Part shown: positions 17,478-26,651 of the stretch, piece after piece
How positions within the stretch are numbered: position 1 is the first letter of the stretch
How the letters are laid out: the number at the start of each line of letters is the position of its first letter
Assembly: GCA_012842495.1 (NCBI GenBank)
Contig: DUSS01000004.1
Location: 124,001 to 188,000, forward strand
DNA length: 64,000 nt
Direction of reading: 5' to 3'
DNA from: Candidatus Fermentithermobacillaceae bacterium
GTDB taxonomy: Bacteria > Bacillota > Sulfobacillia > Fermentithermobacillales > DUSS01
Translations under genes and position numbers: made by a program
The notes under the pieces: generated by a model
The model's database searches: none
Told to the model about the DNA's origin: nothing
The model's input: the letters and a program-made list of their open reading frames with translations, nothing else

Positions 17478-17506
17478 TTGATCAACGAATATCGTAATGA
17501 GATAAA
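17478..17506 (+). promoter_or_regulatory. Candidate sigma-A promoter for ftsK
   Basis: TTGATC (17478-17483), a 17-bp spacer, then GATAAA (17501-17506), about 40 bp before the ftsK start. The spacing is right; the -10 hexamer is imperfect. Confidence 0.4.
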
Positions 17507-17544
17507 TAGGACGAGCCAATTGTCGAGAACGGGAGGCTTGGCCG

Positions 17545-20037
17545 GTGGCAAGGCGCGATCGAAGAAGGGAATCCCGCAAACCGGCGAGAAAAAGCGGGTC
17601 GCCGTCCCGCTGGTTCTGGGCGTTTGTATTTGTTACGGGGCTTTTGATTTTGGTATCGATCGCCGCTGCGGGGAAGAAACCCGAGGGAACGCCGGGTCTC
17701 CTATTGTATTTTCTGATGACGCTGGCCAGGGCCGCATCTTCACTGTTCGGGCGCTTCACCGCTTTCCTGACCATCGGGATGATGTTGCTGGCCGGTACCA
17801 AATTCGTGGACCCATCCAGGGCTGTCCCCAGGTTCACCGGGGGCGTCCTGGTTTTCGTGTCGTCTTTAGCGTGCCTGTGGCATTCCGTTGCCCTGGAGAA
17901 GAACACGTGGCTTCTCATGGGAAGCATGGGGGAAGGCGGGGGCTTATTTGGAGCATACGCTTCATGGTTGTTATCGGGTCTTTTCGGGCAACCCGTAGCT
18001 GTGGGACTGTTCTCCTTCGGTCTTCTGGCTGGTCTGTGCATGGTGCTGGGGAAACCTGCCTGGACTCCTTTTTCGTTCCTCTGGTCCGCCTTGACGCAAG
18101 GTTGGTGGGCGTTCGTAGAAACCCTCGAGGATTTCTTCAGACCTACCGGGCCGTCTCCCGAGGACGTGGAGAGTTTTCGCGAAGAACAATCTTCCGGTTC
18201 GGAGAACCCCCAAGGACAGAAGGAAAGATCGACCGGCGAGGCCGCCGTGACTGCAGATCGTGCAATTCCTGGTAAGCGCCTTCGCCCCGGGCGGTCACTC
18301 CCCTCCGGCTACGAGGAACACGAAACGGAGGACGAAAGAGATTGGTCCAGTTTCTCCAGGGCGGGGTCCAGAACAAGGTCACCCTTCTGGACGCAGCCGG
18401 ACGCGAACAAAGGGCCTTCCACCGGAGTTCCCCCGGCGGGTACCGCAGGGCAACGGCCTGAAAGCACCGCTGAGCAGGTTCCTTTAAGCGATGTACTCTT
18501 CTATGAGCTCCCTCCCCTTTCGATTCTGGAGAAGTCCCAACCTGTTCACGCCAAAGGAGAACGAGACATACAGGACAAAGCGCGGATAATCGAAGAAACC
18601 CTTGCTTCTTTCGGAATCAAGGTTAAGGTGGTCAATTTCGCCAGGGGTCCTGCGGTCACGAGATTTGAGCTTCAGCCGGCCCCCGGGACCAAGGTATCGG
18701 CCATAGTCAACCGCTCCCAGGACATCGCTCTGGCCCTCGCGGCGCCCGACGTACGGCTCGAAGCTCCCATTCCCGGCAAAGCTGCCGTGGGAATCGAAGT
18801 CCCCAATCGCGAGATATCCCTAGTGCATCTGAGGGAAGTCCTGGAGACTCCGGCCTTCCGTGAGTCAAATTCCCCTCTTACCATAGCTCTGGGGAAAGAC
18901 ATTTCGGGCAAACCTGTGGTCACCACTCTCGACCACACAATACATCTTCTCATCGCCGGCGCGACCGGGTCCGGAAAGAGCGTGTGCATCAATTCCATCA
19001 TCGCGTCGATTCTGTACAAAGCCAGGCCTGACCAGGTAAAACTTCTCCTCATTGACCCAAAAAGGGTTGAACTCACGGCGTGGTCGGCCATCCCGCACCT
19101 CGTAGCCCCGGTGGTGTACGATCCAAGAAAGGCGGCGGGTGCGCTGCGGTGGGCTATCAAAGAGATGCAGTCCCGGTACGAAGCTTTCGCCAGGTTCGGC
19201 GTGAGGGATATAGAGAAATACAATCAGGTGGCGACGCCACCTGGAAGTCCCAAACCGGCTCTGCCCTACATCGTGATAATCGTCGATGAACTTTCCGACC
19301 TGATGGTCGTCGCTCCAGCCGAAGTCGAAGATTCCATCTTCCGGCTCGCGCAGATGTCCAGAGCCGCCGGCATCCACCTGGTCCTCGCCACGCAGCGACC
19401 TTCAGTGGACGTTCTCACCGGCACCATCAAAGCAAACATCCCCTCGAGAATCGCGTTCGCAGTCTCGTCTCAGATAGACTCGAGAACGATACTGGACGTC
19501 ACCGGAGCTGAAAAGCTCCTGGGAAGAGGAGACATGCTGTTCATGCCCATCGGCGCCATCCGGCCCATTCGCGCCCAGGGCACGTACATTTCCGAAAGGG
19601 AAATCGACGAACTCGTCTCGTTCACGTCTCGACAGGCAAGGCCACAGTACGCACCGGGGATTTTGCAGGAGCCGGAATCCGAGGCCGAGCGGCCCGATGC
19701 CGAATCGGACCCGCTATTCACTCAAGCCCTGCGGATAGTCGTTGAGGCGAGGCAGGCATCGGTCTCGCTTCTGCAGCGCAAGCTCCCGATCGGCTACAGC
19801 CGGGCGGCAAGGTTGATCGACGCAATGGAACGGCGGGGATTCGTCGGCCCATACGAAGGCTCCAAGCCCAGGGAAGTCAAGCTTACCATCCAACAGTACC
19901 TGAGGATGTTCGAAAACCAGTGCCAACCCGATAGGGAAACGACCCGGGATCAGCGAGATCGCCCTGGAGCCCCCGGAGGCCCCGGTGGCACCGGCGACAA
20001 GACATCCCAGGGCGAATCATCCGGTTCAGGCAGCTAG
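17545..20037 (+). CDS. ftsK: DNA translocase FtsK/SpoIIIE
   Basis: An 830-residue septal DNA pump. The first about 190 residues hold a basic start and four to five hydrophobic segments. A charged, low-complexity linker follows (about 200-310). The motor begins near LPPLSILEKS, with Walker A LIAGATGSGKSVCIN, Walker B-type YIVIIVDELSDLM, and ATQRPSVDVLTGTIKANIPSRIAF. The C-terminal gamma winged helix (SVSLLQRKLPIGYSRAARLID) reads DNA polarity sequences. After it comes a short Gly/Pro/Ser-rich tail (GAPGGPGGTGD) not usual in the family. GTG start with GGGAGG at 17531-17536. It moves chromosome DNA through the division or sporulation septum. FtsK and SpoIIIE cannot be told apart by sequence here. 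Confidence 0.94.
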   Translation: MARRDRRRESRKPARKSGSPSRWFWAFVFVTGLLILVSIAAAGKKPEGTPGLLLYFLMTLARAASSLFGRFTAFLTIGMMLLAGTKFVDPSRAVPRFTGGVLVFVSSLACLWHSVALEKNTWLLMGSMGEGGGLFGAYASWLLSGLFGQPVAVGLFSFGLLAGLCMVLGKPAWTPFSFLWSALTQGWWAFVETLEDFFRPTGPSPEDVESFREEQSSGSENPQGQKERSTGEAAVTADRAIPGKRLRPGRSLPSGYEEHETEDERDWSSFSRAGSRTRSPFWTQPDANKGPSTGVPPAGTAGQRPESTAEQVPLSDVLFYELPPLSILEKSQPVHAKGERDIQDKARIIEETLASFGIKVKVVNFARGPAVTRFELQPAPGTKVSAIVNRSQDIALALAAPDVRLEAPIPGKAAVGIEVPNREISLVHLREVLETPAFRESNSPLTIALGKDISGKPVVTTLDHTIHLLIAGATGSGKSVCINSIIASILYKARPDQVKLLLIDPKRVELTAWSAIPHLVAPVVYDPRKAAGALRWAIKEMQSRYEAFARFGVRDIEKYNQVATPPGSPKPALPYIVIIVDELSDLMVVAPAEVEDSIFRLAQMSRAAGIHLVLATQRPSVDVLTGTIKANIPSRIAFAVSSQIDSRTILDVTGAEKLLGRGDMLFMPIGAIRPIRAQGTYISEREIDELVSFTSRQARPQYAPGILQEPESEAERPDAESDPLFTQALRIVVEARQASVSLLQRKLPIGYSRAARLIDAMERRGFVGPYEGSKPREVKLTIQQYLRMFENQCQPDRETTRDQRDRPGAPGGPGGTGDKTSQGESSGSGS

Positions 20038-20045
20038 AAGGCCTC

Positions 20046-20459
20046 TCACCGCGCTATCCGCGCGTACCGCGAAACCGGATAGCTCCCCACTATGTCCACG
20101 GGAGTTTCGAGGACGACCAGGGGATAGATGGTCTCTACGTCGTGGTTGTACATCCGGATACACCCGTTAGAGATGTAGCGCCCTACAGACCACGGTGCGT
20201 TCGTTCCGTGAATCCCGTACCTGCCCCAGGGTACATCGAGCCCCATCCACCTCGATCCCAGTACTTCCCACCACGGATTTGGATCTTTCTCGATGACTTT
20301 CCAGTGGCCTGCCGGTGTCGGTGTGCTGGGCTTTCCCAGCCCAACGGGGTAGGGGCCATAAGTCCGCCCGGCATACACGAAAACGAGAGTCCTCGAGGGT
20401 ATGTCGATGCTTATGTGACCCATACAAGGAGCATATGACCAGTACTTCGGGCGGTACAT
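20046..20459 (-). CDS. L,D-transpeptidase (YkuD domain)
   Basis: A 137-residue protein that is essentially a bare YkuD catalytic domain. The signature GIHGTNAPWSVGRYISNGCIR is present, split here as HGTN and SNGCIRM; the cysteine is the nucleophile that makes 3-3 cross-links in peptidoglycan or attaches wall proteins. SIDIPSRTLVFVYAGR and GKPSTPTPAGHWKV are also typical. No clear signal peptide or LysM domain is seen, though many family members carry one. GGGGGAGG before the ATG supports the start. It converges with ftsK, leaving an 8-bp gap. Confidence 0.88.
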   Translation of the reverse strand: MYRPKYWSYAPCMGHISIDIPSRTLVFVYAGRTYGPYPVGLGKPSTPTPAGHWKVIEKDPNPWWEVLGSRWMGLDVPWGRYGIHGTNAPWSVGRYISNGCIRMYNHDVETIYPLVVLETPVDIVGSYPVSRYARIAR

Positions 20460-20643
20460 CGGCGGCGCCTCCCCCTCATCCTACGGGTTTGCCAAGCACG
20501 GGTTTCCCAGGGTCAACGGGCGCGGTTTACCTACCGGACTATCATATGGGGAGAAAGCTCGCGTTGTTCGTCTCGTTTTCCCGGAGCCCGGCCAGAACGC
20601 GTACGAGCCAGCGAGATTTCTTCGCTATCGCCGGGTATCCCCT

Positions 20644-21591
20644 TCAACGGCGGAGGGAAATCAATAAACCGGTCAGGCCCACCGCCCAGCAGTAGTAGGC
20701 GAAAACCGAGAAACTGCCTTTCCTAACCGTCCTGAAAACCAGGGCGAGGGCTACCAGCCCCGACAAAAACGCCGCCGCAGCACCGGTCAGGTTCACAGCC
20801 GTTAAGATAGGCACTCCCGCCGCCGCTGCGGATCTGGCATCGACGAGCGCTGCTCCTGCCACAGCCACGAGAGCCAGGAAGAATGAGAATCTGGCGGCAT
20901 CCTCCCGGTCCATACCGGAAGATGCGCCGGCAACGATGGTCATTCCCGATCTCGAAACGCCCGGCAAGATGGCCACAGCTTGAGCCACCCCTGCTAGAAG
21001 AGCACGACCCCAGTTCACGGTCGCAAAGGGTTCCATAGCCTGTCTTTCCCGAACCCTTCTCTTCTCAGCCAAGCCGTAAAGGAACAGGACGAAACCGGTA
21101 AACAGCAGTCCCAGGGAAGCCGGAACTGGAGACGAAAACGCCTTTTCGATATGCTCTTCAAGGGTTAGACCTACCAGGGCGGCGGGAACGGACCCCAAAA
21201 GGACGAGACCGGCGACGCGCCAGGGGTTTTTGCACGCATGTCCGGTATCCCCCCACCCCGCCCTCGTCGTGCTGCTCCGACCCATGCCATCAGGCGGTAC
21301 ACGCGACCTCGCATCCGCGGTCCAACGGGCAGGCGAATGCATGCCCCGTTCGGTGCGGGCCCGGTCCGGCGAAGACGATACCAGCCCGCGTAAAAGCCAC
21401 GTAATTTCGCTCCACAAAAACAGAACCGTCGCTACGGTCGTGCCCAGATGCACCCAGACGGCAAAGGACAGTCCGGGATCTTTCACGCCCAGGAGCACCT
21501 GCCCGAGAACCAAATGGCCTGAACTCGATACGGGCAAGAACTCGGTGAACCCCTGAACGATTCCGAGGACAATCGCGGAGAGAAAGGACAC
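20644..21591 (-). CDS. uppP: Undecaprenyl-diphosphatase UppP (BacA)
   Basis: Membrane phosphatase that recycles undecaprenyl diphosphate to the monophosphate lipid carrier for wall synthesis. Signatures are GFTEFLPVSSSGHLVLGQ at the N terminus and LPGVSRSGMTI in the second half, with about seven membrane segments. At 315 residues it is about 45 longer than usual. The extra length is a hydrophilic Arg/Ser/Gly-rich insertion (about residues 70-115) between two helices, probably in a loop. GTG start with GGGGAG. It lies 87 bp below the Na/Pi symporter on the same strand. Confidence 0.93.
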   Translation of the reverse strand: MSFLSAIVLGIVQGFTEFLPVSSSGHLVLGQVLLGVKDPGLSFAVWVHLGTTVATVLFLWSEITWLLRGLVSSSPDRARTERGMHSPARWTADARSRVPPDGMGRSSTTRAGWGDTGHACKNPWRVAGLVLLGSVPAALVGLTLEEHIEKAFSSPVPASLGLLFTGFVLFLYGLAEKRRVRERQAMEPFATVNWGRALLAGVAQAVAILPGVSRSGMTIVAGASSGMDREDAARFSFFLALVAVAGAALVDARSAAAAGVPILTAVNLTGAAAAFLSGLVALALVFRTVRKGSFSVFAYYCWAVGLTGLLISLRR

Positions 21592-21615
21592 CTCGAACTC
21601 CCCCTATCCCAAATC

Positions 21616-21638
21616 CCCCGGCAGACCTCTCGCCGGGG
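21616..21638 (-). terminator. Intercistronic hairpin, nptA-uppP
   Basis: CCCCGGC (21616-21622) pairs perfectly with GCCGGGG (21632-21638) across a 9-nt loop in the gap between the symporter stop and uppP. The minus-strand tail GATTTGG is only weakly U-rich, so it may be a leaky terminator or a stabilising hairpin. Confidence 0.35.
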
Positions 21639-21678
21639 TACCGCCGTCCCGCCTTACGCCGCGTGCCCGCCGGGATTC

Positions 21679-23325
21679 TCACTGGGTTATCGCCATCACC
21701 GACTCGGCCACATTCACCGCATGGTCCCCCACCCGTTCCAGGTGGCTCAAGAGGTCCAGGAACACCACTCCGGAAGCGGGATAACAGATCCCCTGGTTCA
21801 AGCGGCGAATGTGCTGGTTGCGAAGGTCTTTCTCCATCCGGTCCAGCACATCGTCCATGCTGGCTACGGTGGAGGCGAGATTACGGTCGTTCGTCTCCAG
21901 AGCCTTAATCGCCGTGTTCAGAACCTTTAAGACTTCCTTGATCATGGCGTCGAGCTCTTCCTGCGCCTGAGGGGAAAACGGGAGATTGTGTTCGTGCGCG
22001 TAGTCGGCCAGCTCCATTATGGTAGTGGCGTGATCTCCAATACGCTCCAAATCGGTGGAAATGTGTATCATCGCCGTGAGCACGTTCGAGTGTTGTTCGG
22101 AGACCGAGTGCTGCGATACCTTCGCTACGTAGTAGCTGATAGCTTCTTCCAGCTCGTCTATGACCGTCTCGATGTCGTCGAATCTCCTTCTGTCCTGTTT
22201 TTTGTCACCGGTGAATACCTTTACCGCCGTCTCGAAGTTATCGAGACACAGCTTAGCCATTCTCACGACCTCTTTCCTCAGCTGGACGACGGCGTTCCAG
22301 GGAGTCGCAGCTAACCTGGGGTCCAGGTACTTGGGACCGTGTTCGATCACGAACTCCTGCCCTTTGAGAAGCCTCGTAACCAAGTTTTTGAACTGGTTGA
22401 CGAAGGGAAGTAACACCAGGGTCACGGTGACGTTAAATATGGTGTGAAAGTTCGCTACCTGCCTCGGGACCTCCGGAGACAATCTCGCGACCAGAGGCTC
22501 AACGAAACCCAGGAAAGGCAAAAACAATATTACGCCGATGACGTTGAACAGGAGGTGGGCAAGAGCTGACCTCCTGGCTGCCAGAGATGTACCCACGCTG
22601 GCTATGAGGGCGGTCGAAGTGGTACCGATGTTGGCGCCGAGGATTATGGGAACGCTGGATTGAAAGCCGATGATCCCTCTGGATGCCAGGGTTACGAGAA
22701 GGCTCGTGGTCGCGGAAGAAGATTGAATCAGCGTTGTGAAGACGGCACCTACGAGGACACCCACAATGGGAATGCGCGACGAAGTGATCATCAGATTCAC
22801 AAAAGGTTCGTAGCTTCTAAGTGGTTCGAGGCTCTCCCCCATGATGGTAATTCCCAGGAACAATATGCCGAACCCGAGCAAAGTGTCACCCAGAGCTTTG
22901 ATGCTCTTCTTCTTGCCGAACAGCATGAGCGGGAGACCGGTGGCGATAGCGGGCAAGGCGCATCGTTCGAGTTTGAACGCAACCATCTGGGCGGTTATCG
23001 TGGTTCCTATGTTGGCGCCCATGATGACTCCGATGGCCTGCCCCAGGGTCATCAACCCGGCGTTGACAAAGCTCACCACCATGACCGTGGTGGCGCTGGA
23101 CGACTGGATGACGGCGGTTACGACGATACCGACCAGTACGGCAACCACGACATTTCCGGTCAGCGCCTCGAGGATCCGCCGGAGCTTAGAGCCCGCAGCT
23201 TGCTGAAGACCTTCGCTCATCTTGAACATTCCGAATAGAAAAAGCCCTAACCCGCCGGCAGCGCTCAGTATTCCTTCGATACCTATGGGAGCCACCCCCA
23301 CCGGTTCATATTCAATAAGGGACAA
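21679..23325 (-). CDS. Na/Pi cotransporter family protein with PhoU-like tail
   Basis: A 548-residue protein. Residues 1-320 hold two repeats of the NptA/PF02690 domain, each with the diagnostic QSSSATT motif (VIQSSSATTVMVV and LIQSSSATTSLLV) and GANIGTT. The last about 200 residues are helical and PhoU-like (two segments around LERIGDHATTIMELADYA and LERVGDHAVNVAESV). It should import or export phosphate coupled to Na+. The TTG start at 23325 has no good ribosome binding site; a GTG nine codons in or so is an alternative. No pst or pho genes are nearby. Confidence 0.9.
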   Translation of the reverse strand: MSLIEYEPVGVAPIGIEGILSAAGGLGLFLFGMFKMSEGLQQAAGSKLRRILEALTGNVVVAVLVGIVVTAVIQSSSATTVMVVSFVNAGLMTLGQAIGVIMGANIGTTITAQMVAFKLERCALPAIATGLPLMLFGKKKSIKALGDTLLGFGILFLGITIMGESLEPLRSYEPFVNLMITSSRIPIVGVLVGAVFTTLIQSSSATTSLLVTLASRGIIGFQSSVPIILGANIGTTSTALIASVGTSLAARRSALAHLLFNVIGVILFLPFLGFVEPLVARLSPEVPRQVANFHTIFNVTVTLVLLPFVNQFKNLVTRLLKGQEFVIEHGPKYLDPRLAATPWNAVVQLRKEVVRMAKLCLDNFETAVKVFTGDKKQDRRRFDDIETVIDELEEAISYYVAKVSQHSVSEQHSNVLTAMIHISTDLERIGDHATTIMELADYAHEHNLPFSPQAQEELDAMIKEVLKVLNTAIKALETNDRNLASTVASMDDVLDRMEKDLRNQHIRRLNQGICYPASGVVFLDLLSHLERVGDHAVNVAESVMAITQ

Positions 23326-23406
23326 TCATGACCATGACGTGAGCCGGGATATCCCGCACACCCATTGTCCATCTTAGCACAATGTACTGTGAGACTGGTG
23401 CGGATT

Positions 23407-24870
23407 TTAAAACTGGTCGAGAGGAAGTTCCATTCCTTCCGGAAGCGGCGAGCAGTAAGGCTCCCCTTTGGTTTTCTCGCGAAACTCGTCCCAAGCTTTC
23501 TTTATTTCCGCCGGATTTCGCAAGAGTTCGATGCCGAGGAGAGCCATGGTCTTCGCCGCCACAAACATACCTTTCTTGCCGATGGGACTCCCCGCGCAGG
23601 CGGCGTTTTGCCATGAATGACCGGGGCAGCCCACCGGCATCGTAGCTGCGGACATCTGAACCGTGGGAACGATGTGGCTTACGTCTCCCACGTCTGATGA
23701 TCCGCCGCTCGGTCCTGCGTTGCCTGTAGGTGCCGTCAAGGTGCTTTTTAAGACCTCGATACCGGATCCCGTTGTCACGCGGTTTGACGCGCTACATCCG
23801 GACTTATCTTCCCCGTCATCGCCGGCCCGGTTCTCACCTCGTTCTCCTATTGCGAACGTCTCCCTCAACGCCAGAGCAAACTCGATGTCTTTCTCGTCGA
23901 ACACTGGAGGCCCCACTTTCTCGAGGCACCTCCACATCACCTGCACAAGCGAATGGTTGACAAGGACTTCGTGGCAACCCGTGAGAAACTGAATCTCGAA
24001 GGTCGTACCGGTCATGAGCGAGGCACCCCGAGCTACATCCACCAGCCTGGCGTAAACTTCCTTCACCTCGGTCATCCGGGGTGCCCGCACGAAATACCAG
24101 ACTTCCGCGAAATCGGGGACGACGTTTGGCTGAAGCCCGCCTTTGGTGATGACGTAATGAATCCGCGTTCCGCTCGGGATATGCTCCCGCAGATAGTTTG
24201 CGCCCACGTTCATGAGCTCGACCGCATCCAGAGCTGACCGGCCATTATGGGGATCGCCCGCAGCGTGGGCAGTCCTGCCGTAGAACCGGAACTTGACCGA
24301 GTACATGGCGGTTCCCGTCCGCTCCCGGATGCAATTGAGTGAACCGGGATGCCACGTGATGGCGACGCTCAGGTCATCGAAGCATCCAGAGCGAGCCATA
24401 TAGACTTTGCCGGCCAGGAGTTCCTCCGCGGGACACCCATAAAACCTCACGGTTCCCCTGATATACCCTTTCTCCATCGCATATTTGACGGCGCAGGCGG
24501 CGCCCAGCGAACCAACCCCGAGAAGATTGTGGCCGCACCCGTGTCCAGGGGCCCCTTCGACCCTGGGTTTTCTGCGAGGCAGGACCTCCTGGGACAAACC
24601 AGCCAGTGCGTCGTACTCGCCGAGAAATCCAAGCACGGGGGCACCTTCACCCCAGGAAGCCAGAAAAGCGGTGGGAATTCCGCCGGTGCCCCTCGATACC
24701 GAGAACCCTTGCTCCTCAAGGAAGCTGGCCAGCGTGGAAGCTGACCGGTATTCCCTAAAGCCCAGTTCGGCAAAATCCCAGACGGCGTCGCTTAACCGGG
24801 CGAGTTCCGGGCTCAAGCGGTCAAGGTATTCCAGGACATCGCGCTCCACAGGGTCGGCGACTCGAGACAC
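23407..24870 (-). CDS. M20-family amidohydrolase, AbgB-like
   Basis: A 487-residue metallohydrolase resembling p-aminobenzoyl-glutamate hydrolase subunit B. Metal and catalytic motifs: GFLGEYDALAGL, GAPGHGCGHNLLGVG, YGCPAEELLAGK, and late PTVQMSAATMPVGCPGHSWQN. It hydrolyses an amide bond in the cytoplasm; the true substrate is not known for this subgroup. A hydrophilic stretch of about 50 residues (around 345-395, GERGENRAGDDGEDKSG and following) precedes GGSSDVGDVSHIVP and looks like an insertion relative to the family. It ends about 80 bp before the phosphate transporter gene. No partner AbgA is present. Confidence 0.83.
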   Translation of the reverse strand: MSRVADPVERDVLEYLDRLSPELARLSDAVWDFAELGFREYRSASTLASFLEEQGFSVSRGTGGIPTAFLASWGEGAPVLGFLGEYDALAGLSQEVLPRRKPRVEGAPGHGCGHNLLGVGSLGAACAVKYAMEKGYIRGTVRFYGCPAEELLAGKVYMARSGCFDDLSVAITWHPGSLNCIRERTGTAMYSVKFRFYGRTAHAAGDPHNGRSALDAVELMNVGANYLREHIPSGTRIHYVITKGGLQPNVVPDFAEVWYFVRAPRMTEVKEVYARLVDVARGASLMTGTTFEIQFLTGCHEVLVNHSLVQVMWRCLEKVGPPVFDEKDIEFALALRETFAIGERGENRAGDDGEDKSGCSASNRVTTGSGIEVLKSTLTAPTGNAGPSGGSSDVGDVSHIVPTVQMSAATMPVGCPGHSWQNAACAGSPIGKKGMFVAAKTMALLGIELLRNPAEIKKAWDEFREKTKGEPYCSPLPEGMELPLDQF

Positions 24871-24895
24871 CGTACTTTAGCACCTCCGCCTACTC

Positions 24896-25825
24896 CTATT
24901 CCCTTCCTTCCTTTGAGCCTTCCTTCCCGGAGGACTCCAGAACACCCTTGATACCGGAAAGGGCGCCCAGCACTTCGACGGCGTCTGACGGAACGACGAT
25001 CTTCGTCGCCTTGCCGTCCGCTACTTTCTCCAAAGCTTCAAGGGACCTGATGGCCACCACTTCCGGCGTGGGCTGAGCTTCCCGTATCGCGTTGAACACC
25101 ATCTTCAAACTCTCGGCTCGGGCGCGCTGGACGGTCAAGATGGCCTCAGCTTCGCCCTGAGCTTTGAGGATAGCTGCCTGTTTCTGACCTTCCGCCTTAG
25201 CTATTTCGGACTCCCTTTCGCCTTCCGCCCTTAAGATGGCCGAACGCTTTTCGCCTTCTGCCTTGAGAATAGCTTCCCTTCTCTCGCGCTCCGCACGCAT
25301 CTGCTTTTCCATCGCATCCTGGATGTCCTTGGGCGGCATGATGTTCTTCAGTTCGACGCGGGTGACCTTGATTCCCCACTTGTCCGTGGCCTCGTCAAGG
25401 ATGGTCCGGAGCCGCGCATTGACGGTATCCCTGGAAGTAAGCGTTTGGTCAAGGTCCATGTCACCGACGATGTTTCTGAGTGTGGTAGCAGTCAGGTACT
25501 CGATGGCCGTCCGGGGATTGGCGATTTCGTAGACGTACTTCACCGGGTCCGTCACCTGATAGTAGACAACCGTATCGATCTGCATCACGACGTTATCCTT
25601 GGTTATCACAGCCTGGGGCGGGTAATCTACCACCTGCTCTCTTAAATCGATTATGGCCCTCACGTGGTCGATAAAGGGGATGATGACATTCACGCCCGTT
25701 TTAGCCAGTCCGTGAAATTTGCCCAGTCTTTCGACTATTCCCACCCGCGACTGCTGGATAATCCGGACAGACGTGGCGGCGAAGACGAAAACCAGGAGAA
25801 TCACCATCGCGAAAATGTACTCCAT
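24896..25825 (-). CDS. SPFH/band-7 protein (stomatin/QmcA type)
   Basis: A 309-residue membrane-anchored protein. One N-terminal transmembrane helix (residues 1-22), then the SPFH domain (VGIVERLGKFHGLAKTGVN, VTRVELKNIMPPKDIQ) and a long coiled coil with near-repeats of KAEGEKRSAILRAEGERES. These proteins form large ring or cage assemblies that organise membrane microdomains and regulate membrane proteases. The NfeD-like gene 57 bp upstream on the same strand is its usual partner, so the two form a classic stomatin-NfeD operon. Confidence 0.93.
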   Translation of the reverse strand: MEYIFAMVILLVFVFAATSVRIIQQSRVGIVERLGKFHGLAKTGVNVIIPFIDHVRAIIDLREQVVDYPPQAVITKDNVVMQIDTVVYYQVTDPVKYVYEIANPRTAIEYLTATTLRNIVGDMDLDQTLTSRDTVNARLRTILDEATDKWGIKVTRVELKNIMPPKDIQDAMEKQMRAERERREAILKAEGEKRSAILRAEGERESEIAKAEGQKQAAILKAQGEAEAILTVQRARAESLKMVFNAIREAQPTPEVVAIRSLEALEKVADGKATKIVVPSDAVEVLGALSGIKGVLESSGKEGSKEGRE

Positions 25826-25882
25826 TTTTCCCTCTCCTTTCGAATGTCGTTCACACTCGTATACCGGGCTGTGCGAGCCGGT

Positions 25883-26317
25883 TCATTCGTCCTGTGCTCG
25901 AACCACCAGGTGCACCCCTTCGACTCGCAGTACAGTCACTTTGACTCCCTCGGGTACCCTCACACCTCCCTCCGATACGGCGGTCCAGATTTCGCCACTT
26001 ACCTTCACCTTCCCGGGCAAAGCTTCGCCGCATATTGCTTCCGTCACGTACCCGGTCATTCCGATCAAAGCGTCCACGTTGGTCCGGACTTCTCCGGCGC
26101 GCCGTGAAAGCCCACCGGTTATCTTTCTGCTCGAGATCACCAGGATAAAGGAGGAAATGACGAACAAGACGATTTGCTCAGGTAAATCCAGCCACCTGGA
26201 GGCCAGCGCCGCAAGAAAAGCTCCGATTCCGAACCAGAAAATGAAGAACCCGGTAGTAAAGATCTCCGCGATGACGCAGGCAATGCCCACACCAATCCAG
26301 ATTCCCCAGCCAGGCAA
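25883..26317 (-). CDS. NfeD family membrane protein
   Basis: A 144-residue protein: two to three N-terminal membrane helices (IGVGIACVIAEIFTTGFFIF; LPEQIVLFVISSFILVI) and a C-terminal OB-fold (about 80-140; MTGYVTEAICGEALPGKVKV, VPEGVKVTVLRVEGVHLVV). This is the short NfeD form without a ClpP-like protease domain. It partners the SPFH protein encoded just downstream. Start is TTG with GGAGGGAAGGG before it. Confidence 0.9.
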   Translation of the reverse strand: MPGWGIWIGVGIACVIAEIFTTGFFIFWFGIGAFLAALASRWLDLPEQIVLFVISSFILVISSRKITGGLSRRAGEVRTNVDALIGMTGYVTEAICGEALPGKVKVSGEIWTAVSEGGVRVPEGVKVTVLRVEGVHLVVRAQDE

Positions 26318-26651
26318 AGAACCCTTCCCTCCTTTTTCAATGACGCACGTAAACTTCTACCCCGAAGCTTCCTCCTCCTTTTCCTCACTTCCCAGCTGCT
26401 GAGCGTCCCTGTCAGCTTCCGGCAGGTACTGCATCCCCTATCTCGAGCACGTTGGGGAACAGCTTTCCACCACGTTGAGTACACTGGAACGCGCGTCCGG
26501 GATGCAAAAAGAGGCGGCGCCAAGCACAACCTGGGTGCCCGGGCACAACGGATTCGGCACCTCCGGCCGGCGCGGACCGCGAACCGGTGCCAGACACGGC
26601 ATCGCGGCTACGCGGAGCGTCAGCGGAGATTGACAGTTGCGGGGTGTAACC
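26318..26651. other. Divergent intergenic region, no feature recognised
   Basis: The 334-bp gap between the divergent nfeD and ytaF genes should carry both promoters. I could not pick out a convincing -35/-10 pair, dyad or structured RNA. The open frames here overlap the flanking genes and show no protein-like composition. Confidence 0.3.

Noticed and set aside
17204-17544. Cobalamin riboswitch near cobO
   Set aside because: No B12-box-like sequence was found, and the gap shows only a palindrome and a promoter candidate.
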